Positions 46,793-54,759 of a stretch of DNA of 64,000 nt are shown here, piece after piece. The stretch is from Alicyclobacillus_A sp963788285 (GTDB lineage Bacteria > Bacillota > Bacilli > Alicyclobacillales > Alicyclobacillaceae), in contig CAWBGB010000006.1 of the NCBI GenBank assembly GCA_963788285.1, positions 90,084-154,083 on the forward strand, read 5' to 3'. A program made the position numbers and the translations under genes. The notes under the pieces are model-generated. The model saw only the letters and a program-made list of their open reading frames with translations. It was not told the DNA's origin and did not search any database. Numbering within the stretch: position 1 is the stretch's first letter; every line of letters starts with the position of its first letter.

Positions 46793-46829
46793 ACCGCCGT
46801 ATACCGGACGGTACGTACGGTGGTGTGGG
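46791..46829 (+). other. Group II intron domain V
   Basis: Sequence beginning GAACCGCCGTATACCGGACG and ending TACGGTGGTGT folds into the standard domain V hairpin, with the CGC-type catalytic triad region of class C introns near the base. It overlaps the maturase stop codon. A GGGGG/CCCCC hairpin (46836-46852) behind it fits domain VI. Confidence 0.75.
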
Positions 46830-46963
46830 AAGACGGGGGTTAGTCACCCCCTCTTACCCGATTTCTTGAGATTTTGTGCGGGCGATATAGACGGGTACAA
46901 TATCGTGGTGGCACCACGTGTGTGGTGCGTTTCCATCAGGCGTTCGGAGGGAAGACTTGTACG

Positions 46964-47515
46964 TTGACACGTTTGAATGCGGAATACTGGATTTCCAAGC
47001 TGAACCTGATTCCTCATCCCGAAGGTGGGTATTATCGGCGGACGTATCAGTGTGACGAGAAAATTTCTGACAAAGAACTGTCGGTCGAGTTTTCGGATCA
47101 GCGCATGCTTGCAACGAGCATCTATTTTCTCTTGACGGTCAACGAGGTATCCAATTTTCATCGGCTAAAGTCGGACGAAATTTGGTATTTCCACGCAGGG
47201 GCACCATTGACCGTGTACGTCATTCACGAAAACGGCGCACTCGAAGAGATGCATCTTGGGTTGGACCTTGAAAAAGGTCAGTTTCCGCAAGTCACCGTTC
47301 CCAAAGGGACGATTTTTGGATCGAGACTCATGGCGTTGGACGGACAGACGGAGGACGACTACGCGCTGGTCAGCTGTATGGTCACGCCCGGGTTTGATTA
47401 CCGAGATTTCGAATTGTTTTCTCGAAACGAACTTCTCGCGATGTATCCCCAACACGAAGACATCATTCGGAAGTTGACCCGTGAAGAATCGGAGGTCCAG
47501 TTTGTGAAAAACTGA
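46964..47515 (+). CDS. DUF985 cupin protein
   Basis: 183-residue beta-barrel cupin (DUF985/YML079-like). The conserved NLIPHPEGGYYRRTY, TSIYFLL, SNFHRLKSDEIWYFHAG and VPKGTIFGSRL segments are all present. The TTG at 46964 is the likely start (GGAGGG about 11 bases upstream). Function unknown; fungal and plant relatives bind small sugar-like ligands. The intron inserted upstream leaves a TACAAT-type -10 intact in front of it. Confidence 0.75.
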   Translation: MTRLNAEYWISKLNLIPHPEGGYYRRTYQCDEKISDKELSVEFSDQRMLATSIYFLLTVNEVSNFHRLKSDEIWYFHAGAPLTVYVIHENGALEEMHLGLDLEKGQFPQVTVPKGTIFGSRLMALDGQTEDDYALVSCMVTPGFDYRDFELFSRNELLAMYPQHEDIIRKLTREESEVQFVKN

Positions 47516-47561
47516 AGGTGGTGTCAGAATGATATGATACGAGTATAGACGCTGGGTCGTT

Positions 47562-47668
47562 TGACCCGACCTATCGATATTGCGCAGGTAGCGTTGTTCC
47601 TAGCGTCGGACGCGGAGAGCCTGATCACAGGCGTTGATCTGGAAGTCGATGGAGGCCAGTGTGTATGA
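47562..47668 (+). pseudogene. C-terminal relic of a short-chain dehydrogenase
   Basis: The frame reads IAQVALFLASDAESLITGVD then LEVDGGQCV, the universal C-terminal end of SDR enzymes (dinucleotide-linked oxidoreductases). No Rossmann part precedes it; the neighbouring cupin gene ends at 47515. The stop codon overlaps the ecfA1 start, so the SDR gene may once have been the first gene of this operon. Confidence 0.65.
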
Positions 47669-48540
47669 GTGATGAACGAGAACCGTTGATCCGCGTCGAA
47701 CATGTTTCCTTCGGATACACCCTGCACGACAAGAGGACCATCCCCGTGCTTCAGGATGTCACCTTTGACGTGCGGCGTGGAGAGTATTTGGCAATAATTG
47801 GCCACAATGGATCCGGCAAGTCCACGCTGGCCAGACACCTGAATGGCCTTTTGGTGCCACAACAGGGAAACGTGTGGGTCGCGGGTATGAATACGAAAGA
47901 CCGGAGCCTGCGAAAAGAGATTCGCAAGTGCGTTGGCATGGTGTTTCAACAGCCGGACAACCAAATTGTGGCTACCATCGTTGAAGACGATGTGGCGTTC
48001 GGTTTGGAGAACATTGGGGTGCCAACAGAGGAGATGCGGCAAAGAGTGGATGAGGCGTTGCACATGGTCGGCATGTTCGAGTTTCGCCGTCGACCACCGC
48101 ATCATCTTTCCGGAGGTCAGAAACAGCGCGTTGCCATTGCCGGCATTCTGGCGATGCGGCCAGCGTGTATTGTCCTCGATGAGGCCACGAGTATGCTGGA
48201 CAGCTACGGTCGACAGGATATTCTCCGCGTCATGCGTGCTCTGCACAAACAAGGCATGACGATTGTCACCGTCACGCACCACATGTCGGAGGTGGTAGAG
48301 GCGGATCGGGTCATTGTGATGGAAGCGGGCCGCATTGTCATGGAGGGGACACCGCGAGACGTGTTTCAGCAACAGGAGCGGCTCCATGAACTACAACTGG
48401 ACATTCCCGACGCGAGTCGGATTTCACAGGCGTTGCATCGCGAGGTGCCAGCGTTTTCAGGGACGTTAATCCGCAAGGACGAGGTCGTTGAAGAAGTTGA
48501 GAACATGCACCTTCGGACATTGGAGGTGCGTGGAGGATGA
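47665..48540 (+). CDS. ecfA1: ECF transporter ATPase A1
   Basis: 291-residue ABC ATPase of energy-coupling-factor transporters. Walker A GHNGSGKST, Q-loop FQQPDNQ, signature LSGGQ and Walker B CIVLDEATSML are present; the GLENIGVP and MLDSYGR segments are EcfA1-typical. ATG 47665 lies nine bases after GGAGG. Overlaps ecfA2 by four bases. Confidence 0.92.
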   Translation: MSDEREPLIRVEHVSFGYTLHDKRTIPVLQDVTFDVRRGEYLAIIGHNGSGKSTLARHLNGLLVPQQGNVWVAGMNTKDRSLRKEIRKCVGMVFQQPDNQIVATIVEDDVAFGLENIGVPTEEMRQRVDEALHMVGMFEFRRRPPHHLSGGQKQRVAIAGILAMRPACIVLDEATSMLDSYGRQDILRVMRALHKQGMTIVTVTHHMSEVVEADRVIVMEAGRIVMEGTPRDVFQQQERLHELQLDIPDASRISQALHREVPAFSGTLIRKDEVVEEVENMHLRTLEVRGG

Positions 48541-49406
48541 CAGACTCTATCATCCTCGTCGAGGACCTGGACCACGTGTACATGCAGAATACGCCGCTCC
48601 AGCATCAGGCGCTGTACGGCGTGAACATGTCTATCGCAAGAGGAGAGTGTGTCGCCATCATTGGCCACACAGGTTCCGGGAAGTCCACGTTGATTCAGCA
48701 TTTTAACGGGCTGCAGTTACCGCAGAAAGGGCGCGTGGTCATTGACGGCCTAGATCTTTCGCAACGCAAAGTGGATGTTCGGGCGCTCCGTCGAAAAGTG
48801 GGCCTGGTGTTCCAAAATCCAGAGGATCAGATTTTTGAGAAATTGGTTGGAGACGATATCGCTTATGGTCCGCTGAAACAGGGGCTGTCCATCAAAGAGG
48901 TGACGGAGCGGGCAAAATGGGCCATGGAAGTGGTCGGATTGTCGTTTGCGGACATGAAAGACAGAGAGACGTTCGCGCTCAGCGGCGGGGAGAAACGGAA
49001 GGTTGCATTGGCAGGTGTACTTGCACTACGCCCCGAAATTCTGGTCCTCGACGAGCCGACAGCCGGGCTCGATCCGCGCTCGCGCAAGGACCTGCTGGAG
49101 CGCATTCGGTACCTCAATCAATCCGAGAACCTCACGGTGGTATTTGTCTCTCACAACATGGAAGAGGTGGCATACCTCGCCCATCGGGTGTATGTCATGG
49201 CGAACGGGCGCGTTGTTTGCGAGGGCACACCGCGGCATGTGTTTGGCATTGCAGACATCCTGAACAAGTACCATATCGGCATGCCGGAGACGGTGGAGAT
49301 TTTGCACCGGTTGAAGCGAAAAGGATACTCAGTCAACCCGGAAGCGTACGAGGTTCAAGAGACTGTGCAAGAGATTCTATCCATCCTGCCGGTTGCGGGG
49401 AGGTGA
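48537..49406 (+). CDS. ecfA2: ECF transporter ATPase A2
   Basis: 289-residue second ATPase, forming an A1A2 heterodimer. Walker A GHTGSGKST, FQNPEDQIFEK Q-loop, ALSGGEKRK signature and ILVLDEPTAGLDP Walker B are intact. It is translationally coupled to both neighbours (ATGA at the front, GTGA at the end). Confidence 0.92.
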   Translation: MTDSIILVEDLDHVYMQNTPLQHQALYGVNMSIARGECVAIIGHTGSGKSTLIQHFNGLQLPQKGRVVIDGLDLSQRKVDVRALRRKVGLVFQNPEDQIFEKLVGDDIAYGPLKQGLSIKEVTERAKWAMEVVGLSFADMKDRETFALSGGEKRKVALAGVLALRPEILVLDEPTAGLDPRSRKDLLERIRYLNQSENLTVVFVSHNMEEVAYLAHRVYVMANGRVVCEGTPRHVFGIADILNKYHIGMPETVEILHRLKRKGYSVNPEAYEVQETVQEILSILPVAGR

Positions 49407-50251
49407 GCCCGTTGGCATCTTCATTCGAACTGACACGAAACATAACGATTGGACAATACCTGCCGACTGGCTCCGTCATCCATCGACTCGATCCTCGCTG
49501 TAAACTAGCGGCGTTTGTCATCCTCATCCTTGGTATCGCGTGTTGTGGCAACTACGGATCTAACGTGTTGGCCCTTATCTTATGTACTGCCATGTTTCCG
49601 CTAGCTCGTATTCCTATTCGCTACGGACTGTCGGGGGTGAAACCTGCGATTCCATTCATTCTCATCCTCGCTATCCTACAGCTGCTGTTTTACGGAAAGG
49701 GCTTCGGAACCGGCGGGCAAATCTACTTTCACTATGGATTTGTGACCATCACGAGCGACAGTCTGCGGATGGTGGTGGTGTCTGCGATGCGGTTTGTCGA
49801 AGTGATTTTCCTCTCCAGCCTACTCACGCTCAGCACCTCGACGACCGAATTGACGCACGGCATGGAACACCTGTTGATGCCGCTTCGAAAAGTCGGGTTC
49901 CCAGTTCATGCGTTCGCGTTAATCATTACGATTGCCGTGCGTTTTGTCCCGACCTTTGCCCTCGAGATGGAGAAGATGATGAAGGCACAAGCATCCAGAG
50001 GCGCAGAATTTGGAACCGGTAGCTGGTGGAGAATTATCCAGCGCACCAAAGACATGTTTCCCATCATCATCCCACTCTTTAACGTCGCCCTCACACGAGC
50101 GGAAGACTTGATTTTAGCGATGGAGGCAAGGTGCTACATGCCGACGGATGAACGTACCACCTACAAACGGTACCGTGCGTCCGCAAAAGATGTCTTTGCA
50201 GTGGTGACCAGCCTGGTCGTTGTAGCTGTGCTGTTCGCCATCCCTGTGTAA
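49403..50251 (+). CDS. ecfT: ECF transporter transmembrane protein EcfT
   Basis: 282-residue membrane coupling subunit with about six hydrophobic segments. The two coupling-helix motifs are QASRGAEF and MEARCYMP, the A-R-G/S type that contacts the ATPases. The GTG at 49403 overlaps the ecfA2 stop; a TTG at 49412 is better spaced from GGGGAGG and may be the true start. The shared ECF module can energise several S components. Confidence 0.9.
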   Translation: MSPLASSFELTRNITIGQYLPTGSVIHRLDPRCKLAAFVILILGIACCGNYGSNVLALILCTAMFPLARIPIRYGLSGVKPAIPFILILAILQLLFYGKGFGTGGQIYFHYGFVTITSDSLRMVVVSAMRFVEVIFLSSLLTLSTSTTELTHGMEHLLMPLRKVGFPVHAFALIITIAVRFVPTFALEMEKMMKAQASRGAEFGTGSWWRIIQRTKDMFPIIIPLFNVALTRAEDLILAMEARCYMPTDERTTYKRYRASAKDVFAVVTSLVVVAVLFAIPV

Positions 50252-50329
50252 ATCCGCAAAGTGAGCAAGTGAGAAGTGGGAAAATGTCACAGGGGATTCC
50301 AATACAGGTAAGGAATATGGAGGAAGCGT

Positions 50330-50896
50330 ATGGAAAAAGGTCTTACGGTACGGAAGATTGTCATTTCGGGCGTGCTCGGCGCCATTGCCATTTTGCTCGG
50401 GGTGACGCGACTAGGCTACATTCCGGTGCCAACGGCAGTAGGAAATGCCACCATCATGCACATTCCTGCAGTGATTGGCGGCATTATGGAGGGATGGCCG
50501 GTCGGCATGATCATTGGCCTGATCTTTGGTGTGTCTTCGTTTCTCAACGCGACCGTGCCAATGTTCAAAGACCCCCTCGTCGCCATTTTGCCACGCTTGT
50601 TCATCGGTGTTTTCGCGTATCTCACCTATATCGGTTTGCGACGGTTGAACCTGTACTTTGCAATTGGTGCAGCTGGGTTCATTGGGTCCGTATCAAACAC
50701 CATTCTAGTGCTTGGTATGGCCGTGGTACGCGGCTACATGACCTTGGGCGTAGCGGCAGGTGTAGCGATTACCAACGGATTGCCGGAAGCCATCGTATCG
50801 GTGATTGTTACGCTCGCAGTCGTCGCTTCTTGGATGAATCTCGGTACTCGCAAAAAGTCAAAGCTCTCAGACGAAAACATGACGGGGGATAAGTAA
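50330..50896 (+). CDS. ECF transporter S component
   Basis: 188-residue membrane substrate-binding subunit with six hydrophobic segments. It has the GYIPVPTAVGNATIMHIPAVIGG and EGWPVGMIIGLIFG segments of the ECF S-component family that includes proposed pantothenate transporters. GGAGG precedes the ATG. It lies 78 bases after ecfT and abuts a P1-family peptidase gene, so substrate uptake and peptide processing may be linked. Confidence 0.8.
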   Translation: MEKGLTVRKIVISGVLGAIAILLGVTRLGYIPVPTAVGNATIMHIPAVIGGIMEGWPVGMIIGLIFGVSSFLNATVPMFKDPLVAILPRLFIGVFAYLTYIGLRRLNLYFAIGAAGFIGSVSNTILVLGMAVVRGYMTLGVAAGVAITNGLPEAIVSVIVTLAVVASWMNLGTRKKSKLSDENMTGDK

Positions 50897-51877
50897 ATGA
50901 ACGCAGGAAGCATCACAGATGTGCCGGGAATCAAGGTTGGGCACGCGCACAACAAAAGCGCCCTAACAGGATGTACGGTTGTCCTGACCGAGCAAGGTGC
51001 AGTCTGTGGCGTGGATGTCCGGGGCTCCGCCCCAGGCACTCGTGAGACCGATTTGCTACAACCGACCCATATGGTAGATCGGGTTCACGCCATTCTCTTG
51101 TCCGGGGGCAGCGCGTACGGCTTGGATGCAGCCACTGGCGTCATGCAATTTTTGGAGGAACGTGGCTATGGCCTCCCCGTGGGAGTCGGTGTCGTGCCCA
51201 TCGTTCCTGCAGCCGTCTTGTTCGATTTGGCCATCGGAAACAGCAACGTTCGCCCGGACAAGGAGATGGGGTACCAAGCGGCGCAAAACGCGTCCGCAGA
51301 TTGTTCCGTACAAGGCAATGTCGGGGCAGGCTGTGGCGCGACTGTAGGTAAGCTTGCCGGTCTTGAACGGGCAATGAAGAGCGGTCTTGGCACAGCGTCG
51401 CGAACATTGCCCAACGGCTTGGTGGTCGGTGCGATTGTGGCGGTCAATGCCGTAGGGGAAGTGCGGCACCCCAAAACCGGCCAAGTCCTGGTGGCACCGT
51501 GCGACGACGAGGGAAACCTGTTGGACAGTCTGGATCTGCTTATGCGGATGGCCCATGCGCCAGTCTTTCCAGGTACAAACACCACGATTGGCGTGGTGGC
51601 ATCCAACGCCAACCTGAATAAGGCACAAGCCACCAAGGTGGCACAAATGGCGCACGACGGGTTGGCGCGCACCATTTACCCAGTGCATACCATGTTGGAC
51701 GGTGACACCCTCTTTGCTGTAGCAACCGGAGGTCTGGACGTTCCCGTCGACGTGGTTGGAGCTGTCTCGGCTGAGGTGCTGGCAGACGCGGTGGTGAATG
51801 CTGTGAAAGCGGCGGAGGCTGCTGGGGGACTCCCATCTTACCAAAACTTGCAGCAATCGTGTGAGCGTGCTGAATGA
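50897..51877 (+). CDS. P1 family (DmpA/BapA-type, S58) aminopeptidase
   Basis: 326-residue N-terminal nucleophile-type peptidase precursor. It has NAGSITDVPGIKVGHA at the start, the LSGGSAYGLDAATGVM segment and the likely self-cleavage region GTNTTIGVVASNA, which would expose a Thr/Ser nucleophile in the small subunit. Known relatives release N-terminal D- or L-amino acids or beta-alanine. The gene starts immediately after the S-component stop, and a terminator follows. Confidence 0.85.
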   Translation: MNAGSITDVPGIKVGHAHNKSALTGCTVVLTEQGAVCGVDVRGSAPGTRETDLLQPTHMVDRVHAILLSGGSAYGLDAATGVMQFLEERGYGLPVGVGVVPIVPAAVLFDLAIGNSNVRPDKEMGYQAAQNASADCSVQGNVGAGCGATVGKLAGLERAMKSGLGTASRTLPNGLVVGAIVAVNAVGEVRHPKTGQVLVAPCDDEGNLLDSLDLLMRMAHAPVFPGTNTTIGVVASNANLNKAQATKVAQMAHDGLARTIYPVHTMLDGDTLFAVATGGLDVPVDVVGAVSAEVLADAVVNAVKAAEAAGGLPSYQNLQQSCERAE

Positions 51878-51892
51878 AGAAGCATGGTCAAC

Positions 51893-51930
51893 GGGGATGC
51901 CCTTTTCAGTGAGGGCATCCCCCCTTTATT
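51893..51930 (+). terminator. ECF operon terminator
   Basis: Stem GGGGATGCCCT/AGGGCATCCCC with an eight-base loop, followed by CCTTTATT. Confidence 0.85.
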
Positions 51931-52114
51931 GTTGACAATGTTCTGGAATGCGACATTGATTCGTAATTTGAATTGCATGCCAATATGGTTCCAGTGCGAG
52001 CAGAGAGGAGACGAGAGATAACCGAACAGCCCGTGGAAACTGGTGTCTACCGTTGGGGACTGCGGGGAACCGCCATTGGAGACAAGGACACCCCGGTAAC
52101 ATTTATATGTATAC

Positions 52115-52140
52115 AAACACCCATCTATAGATGGGTGTTT
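52115..52140 (-). terminator. Terminator of the first YjcZ-like gene
   Basis: Perfect palindromic stem AAACACCCATC/GATGGGTGTTT with a TATA loop, just downstream of the minus-strand mini-gene that stops at 52152. Confidence 0.7.
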
Positions 52141-52151
52141 GCCGACACAAA

Positions 52152-52265
52152 TCAGCAACCATAGCCAGCTCCATAACCACCAGGTACAAGCAAGAAGAAC
52201 AGGACGAAGATAATCAGGAATACGACCGCCCAGCGGGTGAAACCACCGAAAACACCATCGTACAT
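52152..52265 (-). CDS. YjcZ-like sporulation mini-protein 1
   Basis: 37 residues: MYDGVFGGFTRWAVVFL continues into one hydrophobic segment (IIFVLFFLLVPGG) and ends GAGYGC. It belongs to the YjcZ/YhzJ type of tiny single-span spore proteins. AAGGGAG precedes the ATG at good spacing. Nearly identical at the N-terminus to two further copies nearby. The role is unknown; relatives are found in spores. Confidence 0.8.
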   Translation of the reverse strand: MYDGVFGGFTRWAVVFLIIFVLFFLLVPGGYGAGYGC

Positions 52266-52302
52266 GTATTTCACTCCCTTCTGTTAAGACTAGCCGACTC
52301 TA

Positions 52303-52431
52303 TTAGCACACTGGGGTAGTAGTACAAGTTCTAATTGCCGAGTAGCCCGGCACCAACAAGAAGAACAACACGAAGATAATTAGGAAAACAACAGCCCAAC
52401 GGGTGTATCCACCAAAAACGCCATCGTACAC
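52303..52431 (-). CDS. YjcZ-like sporulation mini-protein 2
   Basis: 42 residues starting at GTG 52431 behind a consensus AAGGAGG. The first 27 residues (MYDGVFGGYTRWAVVF and the following span) match copy 1 except at one position, while the tail (YSAIRTCTTTPVC) is different and not glycine-rich, suggesting the end was changed by a frameshift. It lies 37 bases upstream of copy 1 on the same strand. Confidence 0.78.
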   Translation of the reverse strand: MYDGVFGGYTRWAVVFLIIFVLFFLLVPGYSAIRTCTTTPVC

Positions 52432-52485
52432 TTGTGATTCCTCCTTAGGATTTTTCGTCTAGCCACCGCTACGGCTTTACGCAGC

Positions 52486-52782
52486 TTACCACCACCATCC
52501 CCACGCACCGAGCGCCGCGAGTGCGAACAAGGGGAAGAACAGAAAGGGGAAAAAAGTCTCTTTAACGTCATCATTCAATTGAGGCATGTTCTGCAGTAAA
52601 TCAATGTTTGCAGTATTGACGTCTGTGTCATTCGCAAGACGAGTGGTTCCGCCACCTACCGGACGTACGTAAATTCCATCACCTGTTGTGGAATGGAGAA
52701 TTCCGTGGTGAGTTACGCCATCTCTCGTGCGAAGGATGACATGCTGTCCAATAAACCTCATGCAATGAGCACGCGTAATCAC
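52486..52782 (-). CDS. Small LSm/SH3-like protein with hydrophobic tail
   Basis: 98 residues from a GTG that follows GGGGAGG. The N-terminal half (RFIGQHVILRTRDGVTHHGI then GDGIYVRPVGGGTTRL) has the strand pattern of Sm/SH3-like small barrels seen in some spore coat-associated proteins. The C-terminus is a short hydrophobic, tryptophan-rich anchor (FFPFLFFPLFALAALGAW). Its neighbours suggest a sporulation role. Shares an upstream repeat with YjcZ-like copy 3. Confidence 0.6.
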   Translation of the reverse strand: MITRAHCMRFIGQHVILRTRDGVTHHGILHSTTGDGIYVRPVGGGTTRLANDTDVNTANIDLLQNMPQLNDDVKETFFPFLFFPLFALAALGAWGWWW

Positions 52783-52858
52783 AGTTTTTCCCTCCCCTAG
52801 TTGATGAAAAGACGCTCTTTGAGAACTGTCCATCAACTCATGTACTTTATGCGTAATA

Positions 52859-52936
52859 ATTTGTCCGACTAAAAGGACATATGGCTTAGACAATCCGCCT
52901 CTTTTCCTCGCCAAAGCAACAAAAGGAGCGGTACAC
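52859..52936 (-). repeat. Upstream direct repeat, copy 1
   Basis: About 80-base segment (starting ATTTGTCCGAC on the plus strand and including GCTTAGACAAT-like sequence and AAAGCAACAAAAGG) that recurs at 53717-53797 with roughly 85% identity. Both copies lie 60-155 bases upstream of minus-strand spore-type genes, so they are likely promoter/leader duplicates. Both share GGACAAAT-N7-CATA downstream in transcription direction. Confidence 0.65.
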
Positions 52937-53193
52937 AGCGAATTGTTCGTGTGGGCCGGTAGCATTCCATGCTTTCGCAACACGACATAGGTGACGCACT
53001 TCGTCTCATCTGTAGCACCAGCCTATTTTGCGCTGTTGTGGTGATGACATTTCGTAAGCGAGTAAAACGGTGTGTATGTTGAAATTCGAGATGCCACGCA
53101 CCGCAGAGCCTGCAGTCTTTTGCCAAGATGACCACCTCAATTTCACCGCTCCATGATGTCTCAGTTAACATATTTAATCGCTTCCGGACGCTC

Positions 53194-53234
53194 AAAAAAC
53201 GTTGGTTCGTTCGACATTTGAACGAACCAACGTT
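53194..53234. terminator. Terminator of the CotD-like gene, usable in both directions
   Basis: Perfect 15-bp stem AACGTTGGTTCGTTC/GAACGAACCAACGTT with a seven-base loop; on the minus strand it ends in TTTTTT, 12 bases after the gene that stops at 53247. Confidence 0.85.
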
Positions 53235-53246
53235 CGTGACCTTTTT

Positions 53247-53456
53247 TCAATAATAACCGGGTCTGTAGCAGCCTGTGCCTGGACATCCTGGATCAACAAC
53301 TATATTCCTTGTGATTGGTTGGTAGAAATGCTGAGGCACGTTCATAATGACGTGTCTATTGACGTTTACTATTGGATGAACGTAAGGCACCATACGCGGA
53401 ATGTAACAATCCCGAACACAGTACTGGGGTGGACACATGATGGGTGGGCAATGCAT
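53247..53456 (-). CDS. cotD: CotD-family spore coat protein
   Basis: 69 residues rich in H, P, C, V and Y (CPPIMCPPQYCVRDCYIPRM; YVHPIVNVNRHVIMNVPQHF), the composition and His/Val pattern of inner-coat protein CotD. Starts with ATG 53456 (an in-frame GTG lies one codon earlier) after AAGGAGG. The C-terminal DPGCPGTGCYRPGYY is unusual in its glycine/cysteine content. Expected to be expressed late in the mother cell. Confidence 0.75.
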   Translation of the reverse strand: MHCPPIMCPPQYCVRDCYIPRMVPYVHPIVNVNRHVIMNVPQHFYQPITRNIVVDPGCPGTGCYRPGYY

Positions 53457-53544
53457 CACATCGACACCTCCTTAAAAGGTGTTTGTTTTATCTCCATTGA
53501 GAAACGACTCACACTGTGCAAGTCGTTCTGCATCTACTGCCGCA

Positions 53545-53658
53545 TTAATACGCTGCCCCTGCCCCTGCTCCATAGCCCGGAACTAACAAGAAGAACAAGA
53601 CGAAGATAATCAGAAATACGATTACCCATCGAGTATATCCACCAAAGCATCCGTCCAT
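53545..53658 (-). CDS. YjcZ-like sporulation mini-protein 3
   Basis: 37 residues, MDGCFGGYTRWVIVFL, one membrane span and a GAGAGAAY tail. Paralogue of copies 1 and 2, preceded by AAGGGGG. It carries an extra cysteine near the N-terminus. The duplicated 80-base segment lies 59 bases upstream. Confidence 0.78.
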   Translation of the reverse strand: MDGCFGGYTRWVIVFLIIFVLFFLLVPGYGAGAGAAY

Positions 53659-53716
53659 AATTCGTTACACCCCCTTCTCAAAGGTCTGGTTATCGCTGTA
53701 CATGGTATGTTGGATG

Positions 53717-53797
53717 ATTTGTCCGACATCAAGGATATATAGCTTAGACAATTCGCCTATTTTTGCCTCGCTAAAGCAACAAAAGGGGCGGGGACAC
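53717..53797 (-). repeat. Upstream direct repeat, copy 2
   Basis: Second copy of the segment at 52859-52936, positioned upstream of YjcZ-like copy 3. The core GCTTAGACAAT and AAAGCAACAAAAGG(G/A)GCGG parts are conserved, while a short stretch in the middle has diverged by small indels. Confidence 0.65.
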
Positions 53798-53889
53798 CTA
53801 TATAAGCGCTCCAGAATGGAATCTGGAAGGCGGTTGTTAAGTCAACAGAATGGCCGTTATTGGACGTGAAAAACTGACCATAAAGACTG

Positions 53890-53926
53890 GCCTTGTTGAG
53901 CTAACGGGAGTTTAGCGCAACAAGGC
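53890..53926. repeat. Palindromic repeat
   Basis: GCCTTGTTG and CAACAAGGC flank an inner GCTAAAC/GTTTAGC-like pairing around CGGG, giving a long imperfect hairpin without a T tract. A related but diverged unit lies at 58092-58127 (CTAACGGGCAGCATTAG inside CTTATT/AATAAG). Confidence 0.55.
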
Positions 53927-54244
53927 TCTCGCTTAGCAAAAATCGGATTTACCTTTAGGACAAAATTCTCCCGATTTTCCCCATGCGAAAACACCTGCTT
54001 GGTATTCGATTTTCTCGTTCGATGAACGAGAAAAGATTTTATTGAAACTTCGCTAAATTGAGCACTGTACGACTTGACTTTTCCTGCTTAATCCAGTACG
54101 ATTAGTTTGTTCAAGAGCTATCATGCCTCTGTATAACATACTGAGCCGTTCTTTTTTGCGCCTCATGTGGGAGCAGAATAAGGCGGCTTTATTATTTGGA
54201 CGAATTAACAATTATGTGCTCAAGGAGCACCAGGAGGAATTTGT

Positions 54245-54439
54245 TTGAATCAAGGTACCGTAAAATGGTTTAATTCAGAAAAGGGTTTCGGGTTTATTGA
54301 AGTTGAAGGTGGGGAAGATGTATTCGTACATTTCAGTGCAATTCAAGGAGATGGTTACAAATCCCTTGATGAAGGTCAACGTGTGACGTTTGATATTGTT
54401 CAAGGTCCGAAAGGTCCGCAAGCAGCAAACGTTGCATAG
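54245..54439 (+). CDS. Cold shock protein, CspA/CspB family
   Basis: 64-residue nucleic-acid chaperone with RNP1 KGFGFIEV and RNP2 VFVHFSAI. The start is a TTG seven bases after AGGAGG. Followed by its own terminator, the zinc-ribbon YdjO-like gene and a fatty acid desaturase gene, a grouping that points to a low-temperature response. Confidence 0.95.
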   Translation: MNQGTVKWFNSEKGFGFIEVEGGEDVFVHFSAIQGDGYKSLDEGQRVTFDIVQGPKGPQAANVA

Positions 54440-54453
54440 GTTTGTGAACAGGC

Positions 54454-54505
54454 GGGACTGTCCCTGTAGGCGTCATTTAGATACCTCAAGGGCAGTCCCT
54501 TTTTA
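54454..54505 (+). terminator. csp terminator
   Basis: Stem GGGACTGTCCCT/AGGGCAGTCCC with a long loop and a TTTTTAG tail. Confidence 0.75.
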
Positions 54506-54576
54506 GTATACCTCGTTTCGTTTGAAGCCTAGAGTACATTAATTTTTTTATTCACTACAGGCGAGGAGGTATCTCA

Positions 54577-54759
54577 ATGAGTTACTTTAACAATAGGAGA
54601 AAGCCATCTTCTGAACACGTCTACGCCGATACTGTTATCTGGCAGTGCTCAGAATGCAATTGTTGGTCGAGGAAAGAGTTTGTTTACGTCGATGAACCAT
54701 TTTGCCCTATGTGTAAGGGCAGGATGAATCAAGAAGCAAAAAACATTCGTGTCGAATAA
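54577..54759 (+). CDS. ydjO: YdjO-like cold-inducible zinc-ribbon protein
   Basis: 60 residues with two CxxC pairs (QCSECNCW and CPMCKG) forming a probable zinc ribbon, matching the YdjO family described as cold-inducible. GAGGAGG precedes the ATG. Standing next to a csp gene is typical for the family. Confidence 0.8.
   Translation: MSYFNNRRKPSSEHVYADTVIWQCSECNCWSRKEFVYVDEPFCPMCKGRMNQEAKNIRVE

Larger units (their letters stand above)
43493..46862 (+). mobile_element. Group II intron, bacterial class C, interrupted by an IS110 element
   Basis: The 5' end GTGCGCCCGGCATGGGCG is the classical group II start. Domain I runs to AGCTTAAGCCAAG at 43571 and resumes at 45053 with GGTGTCGACCGCGAGGTCG and GAAGGAAGGCGGCGGC. 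Then come the reverse transcriptase gene (45380-46792), domain V (46791-46829) and a domain VI-like hairpin ending in ACCCGAT. Without the IS the intron is 1889 bases, normal for class C. It lies just behind a terminator, and the downstream exon begins TTCTTGAG. Splicing is probably disabled by the 1.48-kb insert in domain I. Confidence 0.88.
53659..54244 (+). other. Regulatory interval and long csp leader
   Basis: 586 bases without a gene. The left part holds the upstream repeat copy 2; the middle holds a strong palindrome (53890-53926). The last ~180 bases before the cold shock gene probably contain its promoter and a structured 5' leader, as is common for csp genes; I cannot define the start site. 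Confidence 0.45.

Noticed and set aside
52869..53195. Minus-strand frame with CRLCGAWH as a zinc protein
   Set aside because: It spans the duplicated upstream repeat, has no ribosome site and no coherent domain.
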